This document shows, in pieces, positions 14,642-23,148 of a stretch of 64,000 bases of DNA. Origin of the DNA: DASZUK01 sp963844575 (GTDB lineage Bacteria; Actinomycetota; Acidimicrobiia; Acidimicrobiales; RAAP-2); NCBI GenBank assembly GCA_963844575.1, contig CAWJOU010000005.1, positions 620,001 to 684,000 of the forward strand, written 5' to 3'. Under the pieces are notes generated by a model. It saw nothing but the letters and a program-made list of their open reading frames with translations, did no database searches and was not told the origin of the DNA. The translations under genes and the position numbers were made by a program. How positions within the stretch are numbered: position 1 is the first letter of the stretch; the number at the start of each line of letters is the position of its first letter.

Positions 14642-17185
14642 TCAGAACCGGAAACAGCAGCCACCATCAAGGCCGCCGAACCATCCAAAGCCGCAGTGCG
14701 GTACCGGGACCACGGTCTCCACTTCCGAACCGAGCACGCTGACCGACGGCTGGTTAGCGGCGTCCCCCGAGTAGGACGCCTGCCAGTAGTACGTGCCCGC
14801 CGCCAGCGTGACCGGTTCTGAGTCCGGGACGATGCCATGTTTGACGGTCACCGTCCCCGCATTGGCCACTACGTGGGCTCGCTGCGGGTTGGAGGAGGAG
14901 TACACCGTGTAGGTGACCGTGCCGCCGGCGGTAGCCACGTTGGTTCCGCTCAGCTTCGCCGAGTCGGTCACCGCGGCGCCGGAGTACACGGTGACCTGGT
15001 CGCCGGGCCACCAACACAGATGGCCTCCGAAGACTCCCCGTCCTGTCAGGGAAGTGCTGATCTTGGTTGGCTTGGCGGACGGAGGGGGCGGCGTTGTCAC
15101 CGGGGTCACCGTCTCGACCTCACCGGCCGTCCCACAAGTGCTTGTGGACAGACCGTTGGCCGAGTCGCCCGAGTACGAGGCCTTCCAGTAGTAGGTGCCC
15201 GCCGTCGACAAGGTGACGGCCGAGGAGGCCGGGACCGTCCCGTTGGTGACGTCCACCGTGCCGCCCGATCCGGCCGAGGTGGTGCAGGCGGCGTTGGAGT
15301 ACACGCTGTAGGTGACCGTGCCGGCGGCGGTGGCCGTCGCTCCACCCAGGGTGGCGGTGTCGGTCACCGCCGTGCTGGCCGGGACCGAGATGGCCGTTCC
15401 GGTCTTGCCCCCGCCCGAGAGCGAGGTGCTGAGGGTGGTGGGAACGATCACCGGGGTCACCGTCTCGACCTCACCGGCCGTCCCACAAGTGCTTGTGGAC
15501 AGACCGTTGGCCGAGTCGCCCGAGTACGAGGCCTTCCAGTAGTAGGTGCCCGCCGTCGACAAGGTGACGGCCGAGGAGGCCGGGACCGTCCCGTTGGTGA
15601 CGTCCACCGTGCCGCCCGATCCGGCCGAGGTGGTGCAGGCGGCGTTGGAGTACACGCTGTAGGTGACCGTGCCGCCGGCGGTGGCCGTCGCTCCACCCAG
15701 GGTGGCGGTGTCGGTCACCGCCGTGCTGGCCGGGACCGAGATGGCCGTTCCGGTCTTGCCCCCGCCCGAGAGCGAGGTGCTGAGGGTGGTGGGAACTGAA
15801 GCGGCGGCCGTCCAGACAACCGTCGCCCCGTTCGACGTCTCGGTACCACCTGTCGCATTCGTGAAGCTGACTTGAACCGTGTCGGTGCCGGTGGCAGCGC
15901 TCGTGTCGACGAATGTCGCCACGCCACTGGCGTTCGTCGTGGCCGTGGCCGTCTTACCGGCATCGGGTCCGGAGAGCACGGTGAAGGTGACCGGCTGATC
16001 GGCGATCGGATCGCCTGCTGTGTTCTGCACCTTGGTCGTGAAGGTGTATGGGCTGCCCACCGGGCTCGACCCTGTGGCCGGGCTGAGCACCGCCCCCTCC
16101 CCGACCACCGCCGTCGCCGAGTTGAGTTGGAACCCGGTGAAGAAGATGTTGTCGTTATCCGACGGGTTGGTCGTGTTCACCTGGATAGAGGTGTCCCCGT
16201 TGTGGACGAAGGGGAGCAGGTTGTAGAGCTCGTCTGTGCACCTCGGTGGACCCGGCACACATGTGTATGTCGTCGCTGTCGGGTCAGACGGCGTTTCTGG
16301 GGTATCGCCGATCCCCCCGACGGTGATCAGCTCACCGTTGCCGCATGTCGTGAAATTTTGCGGTGTGTCGTACTTGCAGGCCGAGTCATCATTACCGCCG
16401 GCCGCCGAGGTCATCGACGTCCCGTCGACCTCGATCGTGCTGTACTGGCCGTCTCCCGGCGGACCCTGGTACCCATACGAGTCACCGATGCTCATCGTCA
16501 TCGAGAGTGTGGGCGCGCTCAGATTGAGCGGACTGGCCAAGCCGATGTTGAAGCTGTCGCCTGCGGTGTCCAGCGCCCCGAACAGAAAGCTCACGGTGTT
16601 GCTGGTCGGCAGTGTCGGGTCGTTCATGACCACCGCCAGGATCTCGCCTGTGACTGTGTCGGTGTTCAGCGGCTCGGCCGCGTTGAACTTGACCAACCCC
16701 GTCGGGGCGGCATCGACTACCGGGGCCACGATTGTCGTCACGTTGGTCCAGACGCTGTTGACCCCGAAGTTTCCCTCCACACTGTCTGCGGGCGTGAAGG
16801 AGAGGGAGACGCCGTTCAAGGTAACTGTCCCGCTCTCCATGGTGTAGCCCGGGATGCCGGCCGCCAACAGGTAGGCGGCTCGGACGGTGGAGTTGGCACT
16901 GTCCTTCTGGACGTAGACGGGTCCACCTGTCGGATCGTTGGTGCCGATGCCTGTCTCGGACATGTACACCTTGCCGGTGTCGGTGGCGATCGGGAACAGA
17001 CCGTCGGGCGCCTCGGCCGAAGCGGTAACCCCGTCCGAGGTGACCGGACTCGACGCCGTCCCCGGCGCGGCTGAGGCCGCCGTCGAGACGGTGGTGACAA
17101 CGGAGAGCGGAACGGCAACGAGCCCGAGGACGAGCGCTACCCCCAAGCCGATACGGCGGCCCTTCGCTGAACCGGTCTTCCACAT
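14642..17185 (-). CDS. Large secreted protein with Ig-like repeats
   Basis: 847-aa exported protein. Signal peptide at residues 1-40 (GVALVLGLVAVPLSVVTT, cleavage near ASAA-PG). A 340-residue N-terminal region of unknown fold is followed by a Big_1/invasin-like domain (about residues 370-455), then two almost identical 117-residue repeats containing TYYWKASYSGDSANGLST, and a third diverged copy at the C-terminus. There is no LPxTG sorting signal or membrane anchor, and the end is Cys/Gly/Phe-rich. Probably a cell-surface or released adhesin-like protein. The ATG at 17185 has AGGAGG six bases before it. Substrate or partner unknown. Confidence 0.8.
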   Translation of the reverse strand: MWKTGSAKGRRIGLGVALVLGLVAVPLSVVTTVSTAASAAPGTASSPVTSDGVTASAEAPDGLFPIATDTGKVYMSETGIGTNDPTGGPVYVQKDSANSTVRAAYLLAAGIPGYTMESGTVTLNGVSLSFTPADSVEGNFGVNSVWTNVTTIVAPVVDAAPTGLVKFNAAEPLNTDTVTGEILAVVMNDPTLPTSNTVSFLFGALDTAGDSFNIGLASPLNLSAPTLSMTMSIGDSYGYQGPPGDGQYSTIEVDGTSMTSAAGGNDDSACKYDTPQNFTTCGNGELITVGGIGDTPETPSDPTATTYTCVPGPPRCTDELYNLLPFVHNGDTSIQVNTTNPSDNDNIFFTGFQLNSATAVVGEGAVLSPATGSSPVGSPYTFTTKVQNTAGDPIADQPVTFTVLSGPDAGKTATATTNASGVATFVDTSAATGTDTVQVSFTNATGGTETSNGATVVWTAAASVPTTLSTSLSGGGKTGTAISVPASTAVTDTATLGGATATAGGTVTYSVYSNAACTTSAGSGGTVDVTNGTVPASSAVTLSTAGTYYWKASYSGDSANGLSTSTCGTAGEVETVTPVIVPTTLSTSLSGGGKTGTAISVPASTAVTDTATLGGATATAAGTVTYSVYSNAACTTSAGSGGTVDVTNGTVPASSAVTLSTAGTYYWKASYSGDSANGLSTSTCGTAGEVETVTPVTTPPPPSAKPTKISTSLTGRGVFGGHLCWWPGDQVTVYSGAAVTDSAKLSGTNVATAGGTVTYTVYSSSNPQRAHVVANAGTVTVKHGIVPDSEPVTLAAGTYYWQASYSGDAANQPSVSVLGSEVETVVPVPHCGFGWFGGLDGGCCFRF
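15098..15797 (-). repeat. Tandem 351-bp direct repeat inside the secreted-protein gene
   Basis: Two copies, 15098-15446 and 15449-15797, with a period of 351 bp (117 codons). By eye I find one base difference (15319 region against 15670 region), changing Ala to Gly. Near-identity, including silent positions, points to recent duplication or ongoing gene conversion. Each copy encodes one Ig-like unit. Confidence 0.9.
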
Positions 17186-17670
17186 GACGATCCTCCTGAT
17201 TGACCATCGAGAGCCCGAGCCACCCAATGGGCACGCTCACCGCGCTCCTACGACCGCGCTTTCCCACTCGATCCGACGCCGCCGCCGCTGGCACAAACCA
17301 GCCCGCCGCATCCCGCCTCAGCCAAATAGGCCGAATGACATGCCCGTTGTAACAACCTAAACCGGCGAGGTCAAGACCTGTTTTTGATACATCACTTGAT
17401 ACATGCGTGCTGCTGAACCGACGGTTGGACCAAAATACCGGGCCATCTCTACGTAGTAATACGTAGAATGCGTAGGCAAACTGCTCTCGAAATCGCTCCG
17501 TCCACTCGCCGACCTCCGTCGCTCCGGTCGGCCGCTGACCATGAAATGGTCCTGGTCGCCGTGGCCCCGCCACCCCGAACCGGCCGGTTTCGTTCACGGC
17601 GAGGGTTGGCTCCCTCCACAGATCGGCACTACCGTGCGCGGGGTCACGTAGTCGATCGGGAGCACATGAC
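17186..17670. promoter_or_regulatory. Divergent intergenic region with several short repeats
   Basis: About 485 bp without a gene, between the secreted-protein gene and the LuxR gene. It holds GTTGTAACAAC (17346-17356, palindrome), TTGATACAT twice at a 12-bp step (17384 and 17396), and a cluster with CGTAG at 17452, 17462 and 17471, the first within palindrome CTACGTAG. These are candidate regulator sites; the LuxR protein encoded alongside is one possible binder. AT content is higher than around it. Confidence 0.45.
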
Positions 17671-18786
17671 ATGACCTCCCTCGATGTCTCCAGGACCGAC
17701 TTCGATCAGCTCTTGCAAGTCGTGGGGTCCTTCGCGAAGTTCCGCGACTTGGATGCGCTCCGACACCACACGGTGTCGGTCCTCCCCTCCCTGGTATCGA
17801 CCAATGCCATCGCCTGGAACGAGGTGGACACCCAGCGGGGACACGTCGAGGCGGTCATGGAGCCCGCTATCGTCTCCGAAGACTTGGCCGACGAGTTCGT
17901 TGCCCATATGGCCGACCATCCGGTGATCGCCCACTCCCGCGCCACCGGCGACGGCCGGCCACAGGCCATCTCGGACTTTCTGACCACGAGAGAGTTCCAC
18001 GCCACTGACCTCTATCAGCACTTCTACCGGCAGATCGGGGCCGAGGACCAAATCTCGTTCGTCCTTCCCGACCCCTCCGTGGTGATCGGGATCGCCCTCA
18101 ACCGCCCGCGACGCGGCTTCTCCGATCGCGAGCGACAGATCCTCAACGCCCTACGGCCGCACCTCGTGCAGGCCTACCTCAACGCGCAGGACTTCACCCG
18201 GTTACAACGGTCGCTCGCCGGCGTCACGGCTCTCGTCGAGCAGGGGGGCGAGGGTCTCATCGTCCTCGATCGGAGGGGAAACCCCGAGCACTGGACCGAA
18301 CGCGCGACCGAGACGTTTGGCCGATGGTTCCCCGACGGTGAGGGCCGTCTCCCGGACGCAGTGGTCGAATGGCTTGACCACTCCCGTCGTCCGCTGGCCC
18401 CCCCGATGCCCCTCGTGGTGGACCGTGACGATCACCATCTGATGATTCGGCGAGTGCCGGTGCCCGATGGCCAGGCCCTCCTGGTTGCCGAGGTCCACGC
18501 GGCCGGGGCACTCACGCTCCTCCGCCGGTGTGGATTGACTCCTCGAGAGGCCGAAGTGCTCGTCCTCGTGACCGAAGGACACACGATCGGGACCACGGCC
18601 TCGCGGCTCGCGATCAGCCCGAGGACCGTCGAAAAGCACATCCAGCACAGCTACGACAAGCTGGGCCTCGACAACCGAGTGGCCGCCACCAACTTCATCC
18701 GACAACTCGAACGTGGGGCGATCGGCGGACCGACACGCTCATCGCCGCGGCTTGCCCCGGCCCGTGACGGGGTTACCGGAGGATGA
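17671..18786 (+). CDS. LuxR-family transcriptional regulator
   Basis: 371-aa regulator. The C-terminal LuxR HTH lies at about residues 283-345: CGLTPREAEVLVLVTEGHT, then ASRLAISPRTVEKHIQHSYD and KLGLDNRVAA. The N-terminal 270 residues look like a sensory domain (GAF/PAS-like), but no ligand motif can be named. No receiver aspartate pattern is present, so it is not a classical response regulator. ATG at 17671 has CGGGAG ten bases before. It sits divergent to the secreted-protein gene and convergent with the HtrA gene. Confidence 0.85.
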   Translation: MTSLDVSRTDFDQLLQVVGSFAKFRDLDALRHHTVSVLPSLVSTNAIAWNEVDTQRGHVEAVMEPAIVSEDLADEFVAHMADHPVIAHSRATGDGRPQAISDFLTTREFHATDLYQHFYRQIGAEDQISFVLPDPSVVIGIALNRPRRGFSDRERQILNALRPHLVQAYLNAQDFTRLQRSLAGVTALVEQGGEGLIVLDRRGNPEHWTERATETFGRWFPDGEGRLPDAVVEWLDHSRRPLAPPMPLVVDRDDHHLMIRRVPVPDGQALLVAEVHAAGALTLLRRCGLTPREAEVLVLVTEGHTIGTTASRLAISPRTVEKHIQHSYDKLGLDNRVAATNFIRQLERGAIGGPTRSSPRLAPARDGVTGG

Positions 18787-18808
18787 ACTTCGCCGGTCGC
18801 GCCAACGA

Positions 18809-18840
18809 CCCGGTGGGTCCCCGTCCGGGAGCCCACCGGG
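18809..18840. terminator. Hairpin between convergent genes
   Basis: CCCGGTGGG (18809-18817) and CCCACCGGG (18832-18840) form a perfect 9-bp stem around a 14-base loop, in the gap between the convergent LuxR and HtrA genes. It could end transcripts from both sides. No T-run follows. Confidence 0.6.
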
Positions 18841-18884
18841 CCTAACGTCCCCGACGAGACGGGGCGTGATGGTCAATCGATCGG

Positions 18885-20774
18885 TCAGTCGGCCGGCCCT
18901 GTGGCCAGCGTGACCGTGGCGGTGTGCTGCTGACCGGAGCTGTCCGTCCACGTCAGCTGGACCTTGTCGCCGGGGTGGTGACCCATCATGACGGTCGTCA
19001 GATCCTCGGCCGAGCTGACCGTCGTCCCGTTGACCGCGGTGATCACGTCGCCGTCGGCCAGGCCGGCCTTCTGCGCCGGCGAGCTGGCGACCACGCCGGC
19101 GACGTCCGCGCCGGACGTGCTCGAGTTGCCCTGGCCAGCTGTTGTCGTCGCTGGGCTCGTGCCGCTTGTCGAGCCGCTCCCTGTCGTGGTTGTGCCTGTC
19201 GTCTCACCTGTGCCGCCGAACCGACCGAAGCCTCCGCCGCCAAGTCCCCCGCCGCTGGAGCCGGAGCCGTTGCCCGACGAGCCCTGTCCGGTCTGTCCCG
19301 ACGCCGGCGCCTGGATCTCGACGCCGAGGAAGGCGGTCGCCCCAATGTGCACCGTCGACGAGCTCGTGCCGGCCTCGATCTGCTTGGCGATCGTCAGCGC
19401 CGTATCGATCGGGATGGCGTAGCCCTGGCCTGTCGCGTCCTGGAAGGTGTACCCCTCCGACGACGATGCCGCGGTGTCCATGCCGACGACGTGGCCGCTC
19501 GTGTCGACAAGCGGACCGCCGGAGTCACCGGGCTGGATGTCCGAGTTCACCTCGATGAGACCGGTCAACTGCTCGGACGTACCGTCGCCCTCGTCGCTGG
19601 CCGTGATCGACTGGTTCAGTGCCGTCACCGACCCGCCAGCGACGCTCGGCGTACCGCCGGCCCCGCCGGCATTGCCGATCCCGACGACACCCTGGCCGAC
19701 GGCCACCTTGGACGAGTCACTGGTGGTCACCGTCTGCAGACCGGAGGCGCCGTGGAGCTGGATCACCGCGACGTCATGGGAGCGGTCGTAGCCGACGACG
19801 CTGGCGGTGTACGTCTTGCCGTTCCCGATGTCCGTGACGCTGATGCTCGTCGCTCCCTCGACGACATGGTTGTTGGTCAGGACCTCACCGTTCGACGTAA
19901 GGACCATCCCCGTGCCCGCGGCCTCCTCGTCCTGGTAGCTCAGCGTCGTGTTGACGTCGACCAGACCGGGATCGACGCCGGTGGCGATCGACGACAGGTT
20001 CGACGGCGACCCGGCGGCCGACGACGTCGACCCGCCGGTCGAGCCGGACGACCCGGACCCGCCCGTCGAGCCGGACGACCCGGACCCGCCCGTCGAGCCG
20101 GACGACCCACCGCCGAACGGCGAGCCGCCGGAGCCGAACCCCCGCCCGCCGGTCGAGCCGGTTGTCCCTGGTGCGACCGGTCGGGAACTGCCACCGATCG
20201 GTGACGTCGCGGATGCCGGCGCGGTCGTCGACGGCTGCCAGACCGCGTAGCCGATGCCGACGCCGGCCAGCGTCGCCACGGCGGTGAGCACCGCCGCGGC
20301 CCCGATCACCTTCGACCGCCGGCCACGGGACGGCGCCGTCGCCGACGGCGCGGCCGACGACGTCGGACCGGTCCATCCGGCTCCTGGCGGCCCCCAGGGG
20401 GCTCCCGGCGGACCAGGAACCCATCCGCCGAAGCCGGCACTGCCGCCCGCGCCGCCGGCGGCCGCGGGCGGCGCTGGCCAGGGGGTACCTGCCGGTGGCG
20501 TGTCGCCGGGGGACGGCGGCCAGGGGCTCGACGCGACCGGCGCCTCCGGGGTGGCACCGACGGGCACTGGCGGTGGGCTCGACGCCACCGGCACTTCCTG
20601 CGTGTCGCCAGCCGACGGCGTGCCGACCGGTGGGAGGACGATGGCCTGACCGTCCGCGGTCGGAACTGGCGCCGTCGGAACTGGCGCCGTCGGAACTGAG
20701 CCAGCCGGAACTGGGCCGGCCGGCGATGGGCCCGCCGGTTCGGACATCTCCGGCTGCGACTGGGGATCGGTCAT
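18885..20774 (-). CDS. htrA: HtrA/DegP-like trypsin-type serine protease with PDZ domain
   Basis: 629-aa membrane-anchored protease for extracytoplasmic protein quality control. A Pro/Ala-rich cytoplasmic segment (1-145) precedes a transmembrane helix (about 150-175, VIGAAAVLTAVATLAGVGIG), a Gly/Ser linker with repeated SGSTGG units, then the protease domain (about 260-460). The catalytic triad is visible: His in TNNHVVEG, Asp in SHDVAVIQL, Ser in PGDSGGPLV. A PDZ domain ends the protein (VVASSPAQKAGLADGDVI). The ATG at 20774 has AGGAGG before it. Confidence 0.92.
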   Translation of the reverse strand: MTDPQSQPEMSEPAGPSPAGPVPAGSVPTAPVPTAPVPTADGQAIVLPPVGTPSAGDTQEVPVASSPPPVPVGATPEAPVASSPWPPSPGDTPPAGTPWPAPPAAAGGAGGSAGFGGWVPGPPGAPWGPPGAGWTGPTSSAAPSATAPSRGRRSKVIGAAAVLTAVATLAGVGIGYAVWQPSTTAPASATSPIGGSSRPVAPGTTGSTGGRGFGSGGSPFGGGSSGSTGGSGSSGSTGGSGSSGSTGGSTSSAAGSPSNLSSIATGVDPGLVDVNTTLSYQDEEAAGTGMVLTSNGEVLTNNHVVEGATSISVTDIGNGKTYTASVVGYDRSHDVAVIQLHGASGLQTVTTSDSSKVAVGQGVVGIGNAGGAGGTPSVAGGSVTALNQSITASDEGDGTSEQLTGLIEVNSDIQPGDSGGPLVDTSGHVVGMDTAASSSEGYTFQDATGQGYAIPIDTALTIAKQIEAGTSSSTVHIGATAFLGVEIQAPASGQTGQGSSGNGSGSSGGGLGGGGFGRFGGTGETTGTTTTGSGSTSGTSPATTTAGQGNSSTSGADVAGVVASSPAQKAGLADGDVITAVNGTTVSSAEDLTTVMMGHHPGDKVQLTWTDSSGQQHTATVTLATGPAD

Positions 20775-20895
20775 CGTGCCTCCTGGTTGGCTGGCTGCGG
20801 CCACCGTCGGACCGCTTCCGTGTACCCAGTAGACCGACCGTCCGTAAGATTTGGCTCAAGTTCGCCTAGTAGTCCGCTAAATCCCGGGGGGTGGC

Positions 20896-22086
20896 ATGGA
20901 CGACGAAGGGCCGGTTCGCTACGACCCGTACGACACGACGGTCCACGAGGACCCGTACCCGCTGTACGGCCGGTTGCGCGACGAGGACCCGGTGCACCAC
21001 GTCGAGCACCGCGACTACTGGGTGCTGTCACGGTTCGCGGACGTCTTCGCCGCAGCGGGGGACGGGGCGACGTTCTCGTCGGCCGAGGGACTGACGTTCG
21101 AGCCGGACGAGATCGCCCAGCTGGGGCTGGCGCCGACGATGGTCATGATGGACCGGCCGGAGCACACGACGTACCGGCGGCTCGTCAGCCGGGGGTTCAC
21201 CCCACGGCAGGTGGCCGGGCTGGAACCGGCGGTGCGGGCCTTCGTCCGGGCGCGGGTGGCCGCGTTGACGGACGCCGGCGAGGGCGACTTCATCGAGCTG
21301 CTCGCCGGTCCCCTGCCGACGCTGGTGGTGGCCGCCTACCTCGGCGTCCCGGAGGCCGACCGGGCGCAGTTCGACGCCTGGAGCGCGGCCATCGTGTCGG
21401 CCAATGCCCGTGGCGACGCCATCGGCGGGGCCGCGGCGGCTGTGGCCGGGCTGTACGGGTACTTCCGCGAGCTGGTGGCCCGCCGGCGCCGGGAGCCGGC
21501 CGACGACATGCTCTCGGACCTCGTCGCCGCGGACGTCGACGGCGAGCCCTTGGACCTGGTCCGGATCCTGGGCTACTGCTTCGTGATGATCGCTGGCGGC
21601 AACGACACGGTCACCGGGCTCCTCGGCGGGGCCGCGGTGGCGCTGACCGAGCGGCCGGCGCAGCGGCGACAATTGGCCGAGGATCCGGGCCTGATCCCCG
21701 GCGCGGTGGAGGAGCTGCTGCGGTGGACGTCACCGGTGCAGGGGCTGTGCCGGACGACCACCCGCGAGGTGACGATCGGGGACCGGACGATTCCGGCCGG
21801 ACGCAAGGTGCACCTGTTGTACGGGTCGGCCAACCGGGACCCCCGAGAGTTCGGGCCGTCCGCCGACCGGCTGGACGTCACCCGCCGGGCGCCCCGGATG
21901 ATGGCCTTCGGTGGCGGTCCCCATCACTGCATCGGCGCCGCCGCGGCCCGGCTGCAGGGCCGGATCGCCCTCGAAGAGCTCCTGGCCGCCACGCCGAACG
22001 TCACCGCCGACCTCGACCAGGGGCGCCTGGCTCCCGGTCCGTTCGTCCGCCGCTACGAGTCGCTGCCCGTGCGGGTGCGGCCCTGA
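20896..22086 (+). CDS. Cytochrome P450
   Basis: 396-aa soluble heme monooxygenase of bacterial type. The I-helix oxygen-binding motif reads AGGNDTVTG (about residue 235), the ExxR motif is EELLR (about 275), and the heme-binding loop is FGGGPHHCIGAAAAR with the axial Cys at about residue 343. No redox partner gene is adjacent, so it must use partners encoded elsewhere. Substrate unknown. The last 34 bases overlap the 3' end of the convergent transporter gene. Confidence 0.94.
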   Translation: MDDEGPVRYDPYDTTVHEDPYPLYGRLRDEDPVHHVEHRDYWVLSRFADVFAAAGDGATFSSAEGLTFEPDEIAQLGLAPTMVMMDRPEHTTYRRLVSRGFTPRQVAGLEPAVRAFVRARVAALTDAGEGDFIELLAGPLPTLVVAAYLGVPEADRAQFDAWSAAIVSANARGDAIGGAAAAVAGLYGYFRELVARRRREPADDMLSDLVAADVDGEPLDLVRILGYCFVMIAGGNDTVTGLLGGAAVALTERPAQRRQLAEDPGLIPGAVEELLRWTSPVQGLCRTTTREVTIGDRTIPAGRKVHLLYGSANRDPREFGPSADRLDVTRRAPRMMAFGGGPHHCIGAAAARLQGRIALEELLAATPNVTADLDQGRLAPGPFVRRYESLPVRVRP

Positions 22087-23027
22087 GCCACCGAGCCCGA
22101 CTGATCATCGGGTCGCGACGGCTGGGCGACGAGCGGCGGCGGCGCGCCATCGACCTGGCCGTCCCTGATCAGCGGACTGCGGCTGAGCAGCACGACGCTG
22201 GCGACGAGGATGCCGACCGCGACCACCTCGCCGGCCAGGTGCCACGGCCCGAACCGCAGCTGCTCGCCGAACAACGTGATCCCCAACAGACTGGCCACCA
22301 ACGGGTCGACGATCGTCAACCCGGGCTGGGACGCGGCGAGGGGGCCGGCCTGGAAAGCGTTGGAGACGAGGAACATGGCGACAGCGCCGGAGAGGACGAG
22401 GACGTACGGGGACCAGTTCGAGAAGACCGCGTACCAGCCCTGGTCGACGTGGGAGCTGAGCTCCTTGATGACGGCGGCGACGAACCCCCACGCCATGCCT
22501 GCCGACACGGAGAGCAGGGCGGCCTTGCCGGCCGGCGACAGCCCGCGGCCCCGCCGGACCGGGAGCACCGACAGTGCGGCGACGACGCCGGCGGCGCCGA
22601 ACGTCGCCGCGCCGGCCAGGATCCACATCCAGGCCGTCGCTCGTGTGGTCGATCCCCCGGACGGATCGGCCAGGAACAAGAAGCCGCCCAGACCGACCGC
22701 CATACCCGCCGCGGCTAGCCAGTCGCGGGCATGCACACGATGCCGGTTGCGCAGGGCCAGGTAGGCGAAGACGAACAGCAGCTCCGTGGCGATCACCGGT
22801 TGGACCAGGCTGAGGTCGCCGAAGTGGAGGGCAGCCAGCTGGAACAAGAAACCGGCGATCATGCAGAGGATGCCGAGGAACCAGATCGGTCGGCGCAGGA
22901 GGAAGAGCAGCAGCCGCCAGCTGAACGTGATCTCCCCCGGGGCCGGAGCGGCCGCGACCCGCTGGGCCACCGACGACGTGGCCGTGAACAAGCTCGCCAC
23001 CAGGGCCAGCAGGATCTCGACGCTCAT
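22053..23027 (-). CDS. DMT-superfamily (EamA) transporter
   Basis: 324-aa integral membrane protein with about ten hydrophobic segments in two EamA halves: LLALVASLFTATSSVAQRV at the start, and a second half with YVLVLSGAVAMFLVSNAF and a C-terminal helix VVAVGILVASVVLLS. Members export or import small metabolites; the substrate is not evident. I chose the ATG at 23027 because GGGGAGGG stands before it and the first helix begins there. The C-terminal hydrophilic tail overlaps the P450 gene end to end. Confidence 0.85.
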   Translation of the reverse strand: MSVEILLALVASLFTATSSVAQRVAAAPAPGEITFSWRLLLFLLRRPIWFLGILCMIAGFLFQLAALHFGDLSLVQPVIATELLFVFAYLALRNRHRVHARDWLAAAGMAVGLGGFLFLADPSGGSTTRATAWMWILAGAATFGAAGVVAALSVLPVRRGRGLSPAGKAALLSVSAGMAWGFVAAVIKELSSHVDQGWYAVFSNWSPYVLVLSGAVAMFLVSNAFQAGPLAASQPGLTIVDPLVASLLGITLFGEQLRFGPWHLAGEVVAVGILVASVVLLSRSPLIRDGQVDGAPPPLVAQPSRPDDQSGSVAQGRTRTGSDS

Positions 23028-23148
23028 GGGCTCGGCTTCCCTCCCCAGCCCCGGGCCCGTGGCGCAACTCCCCTTCCGCCCGGGCAGACTCGGTATACCG
23101 CAATTATCGGCAACCGGCCCGCGTCGGCGCGCATTCCCGACCGCCGGT

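Noticed and set aside
4399..17670. Second copy of the tRNA-Leu 3' end as an attachment-site pair
   Set aside because: Reading through the region I did not find a repeat of the tRNA end, so attL/attR are not claimed.
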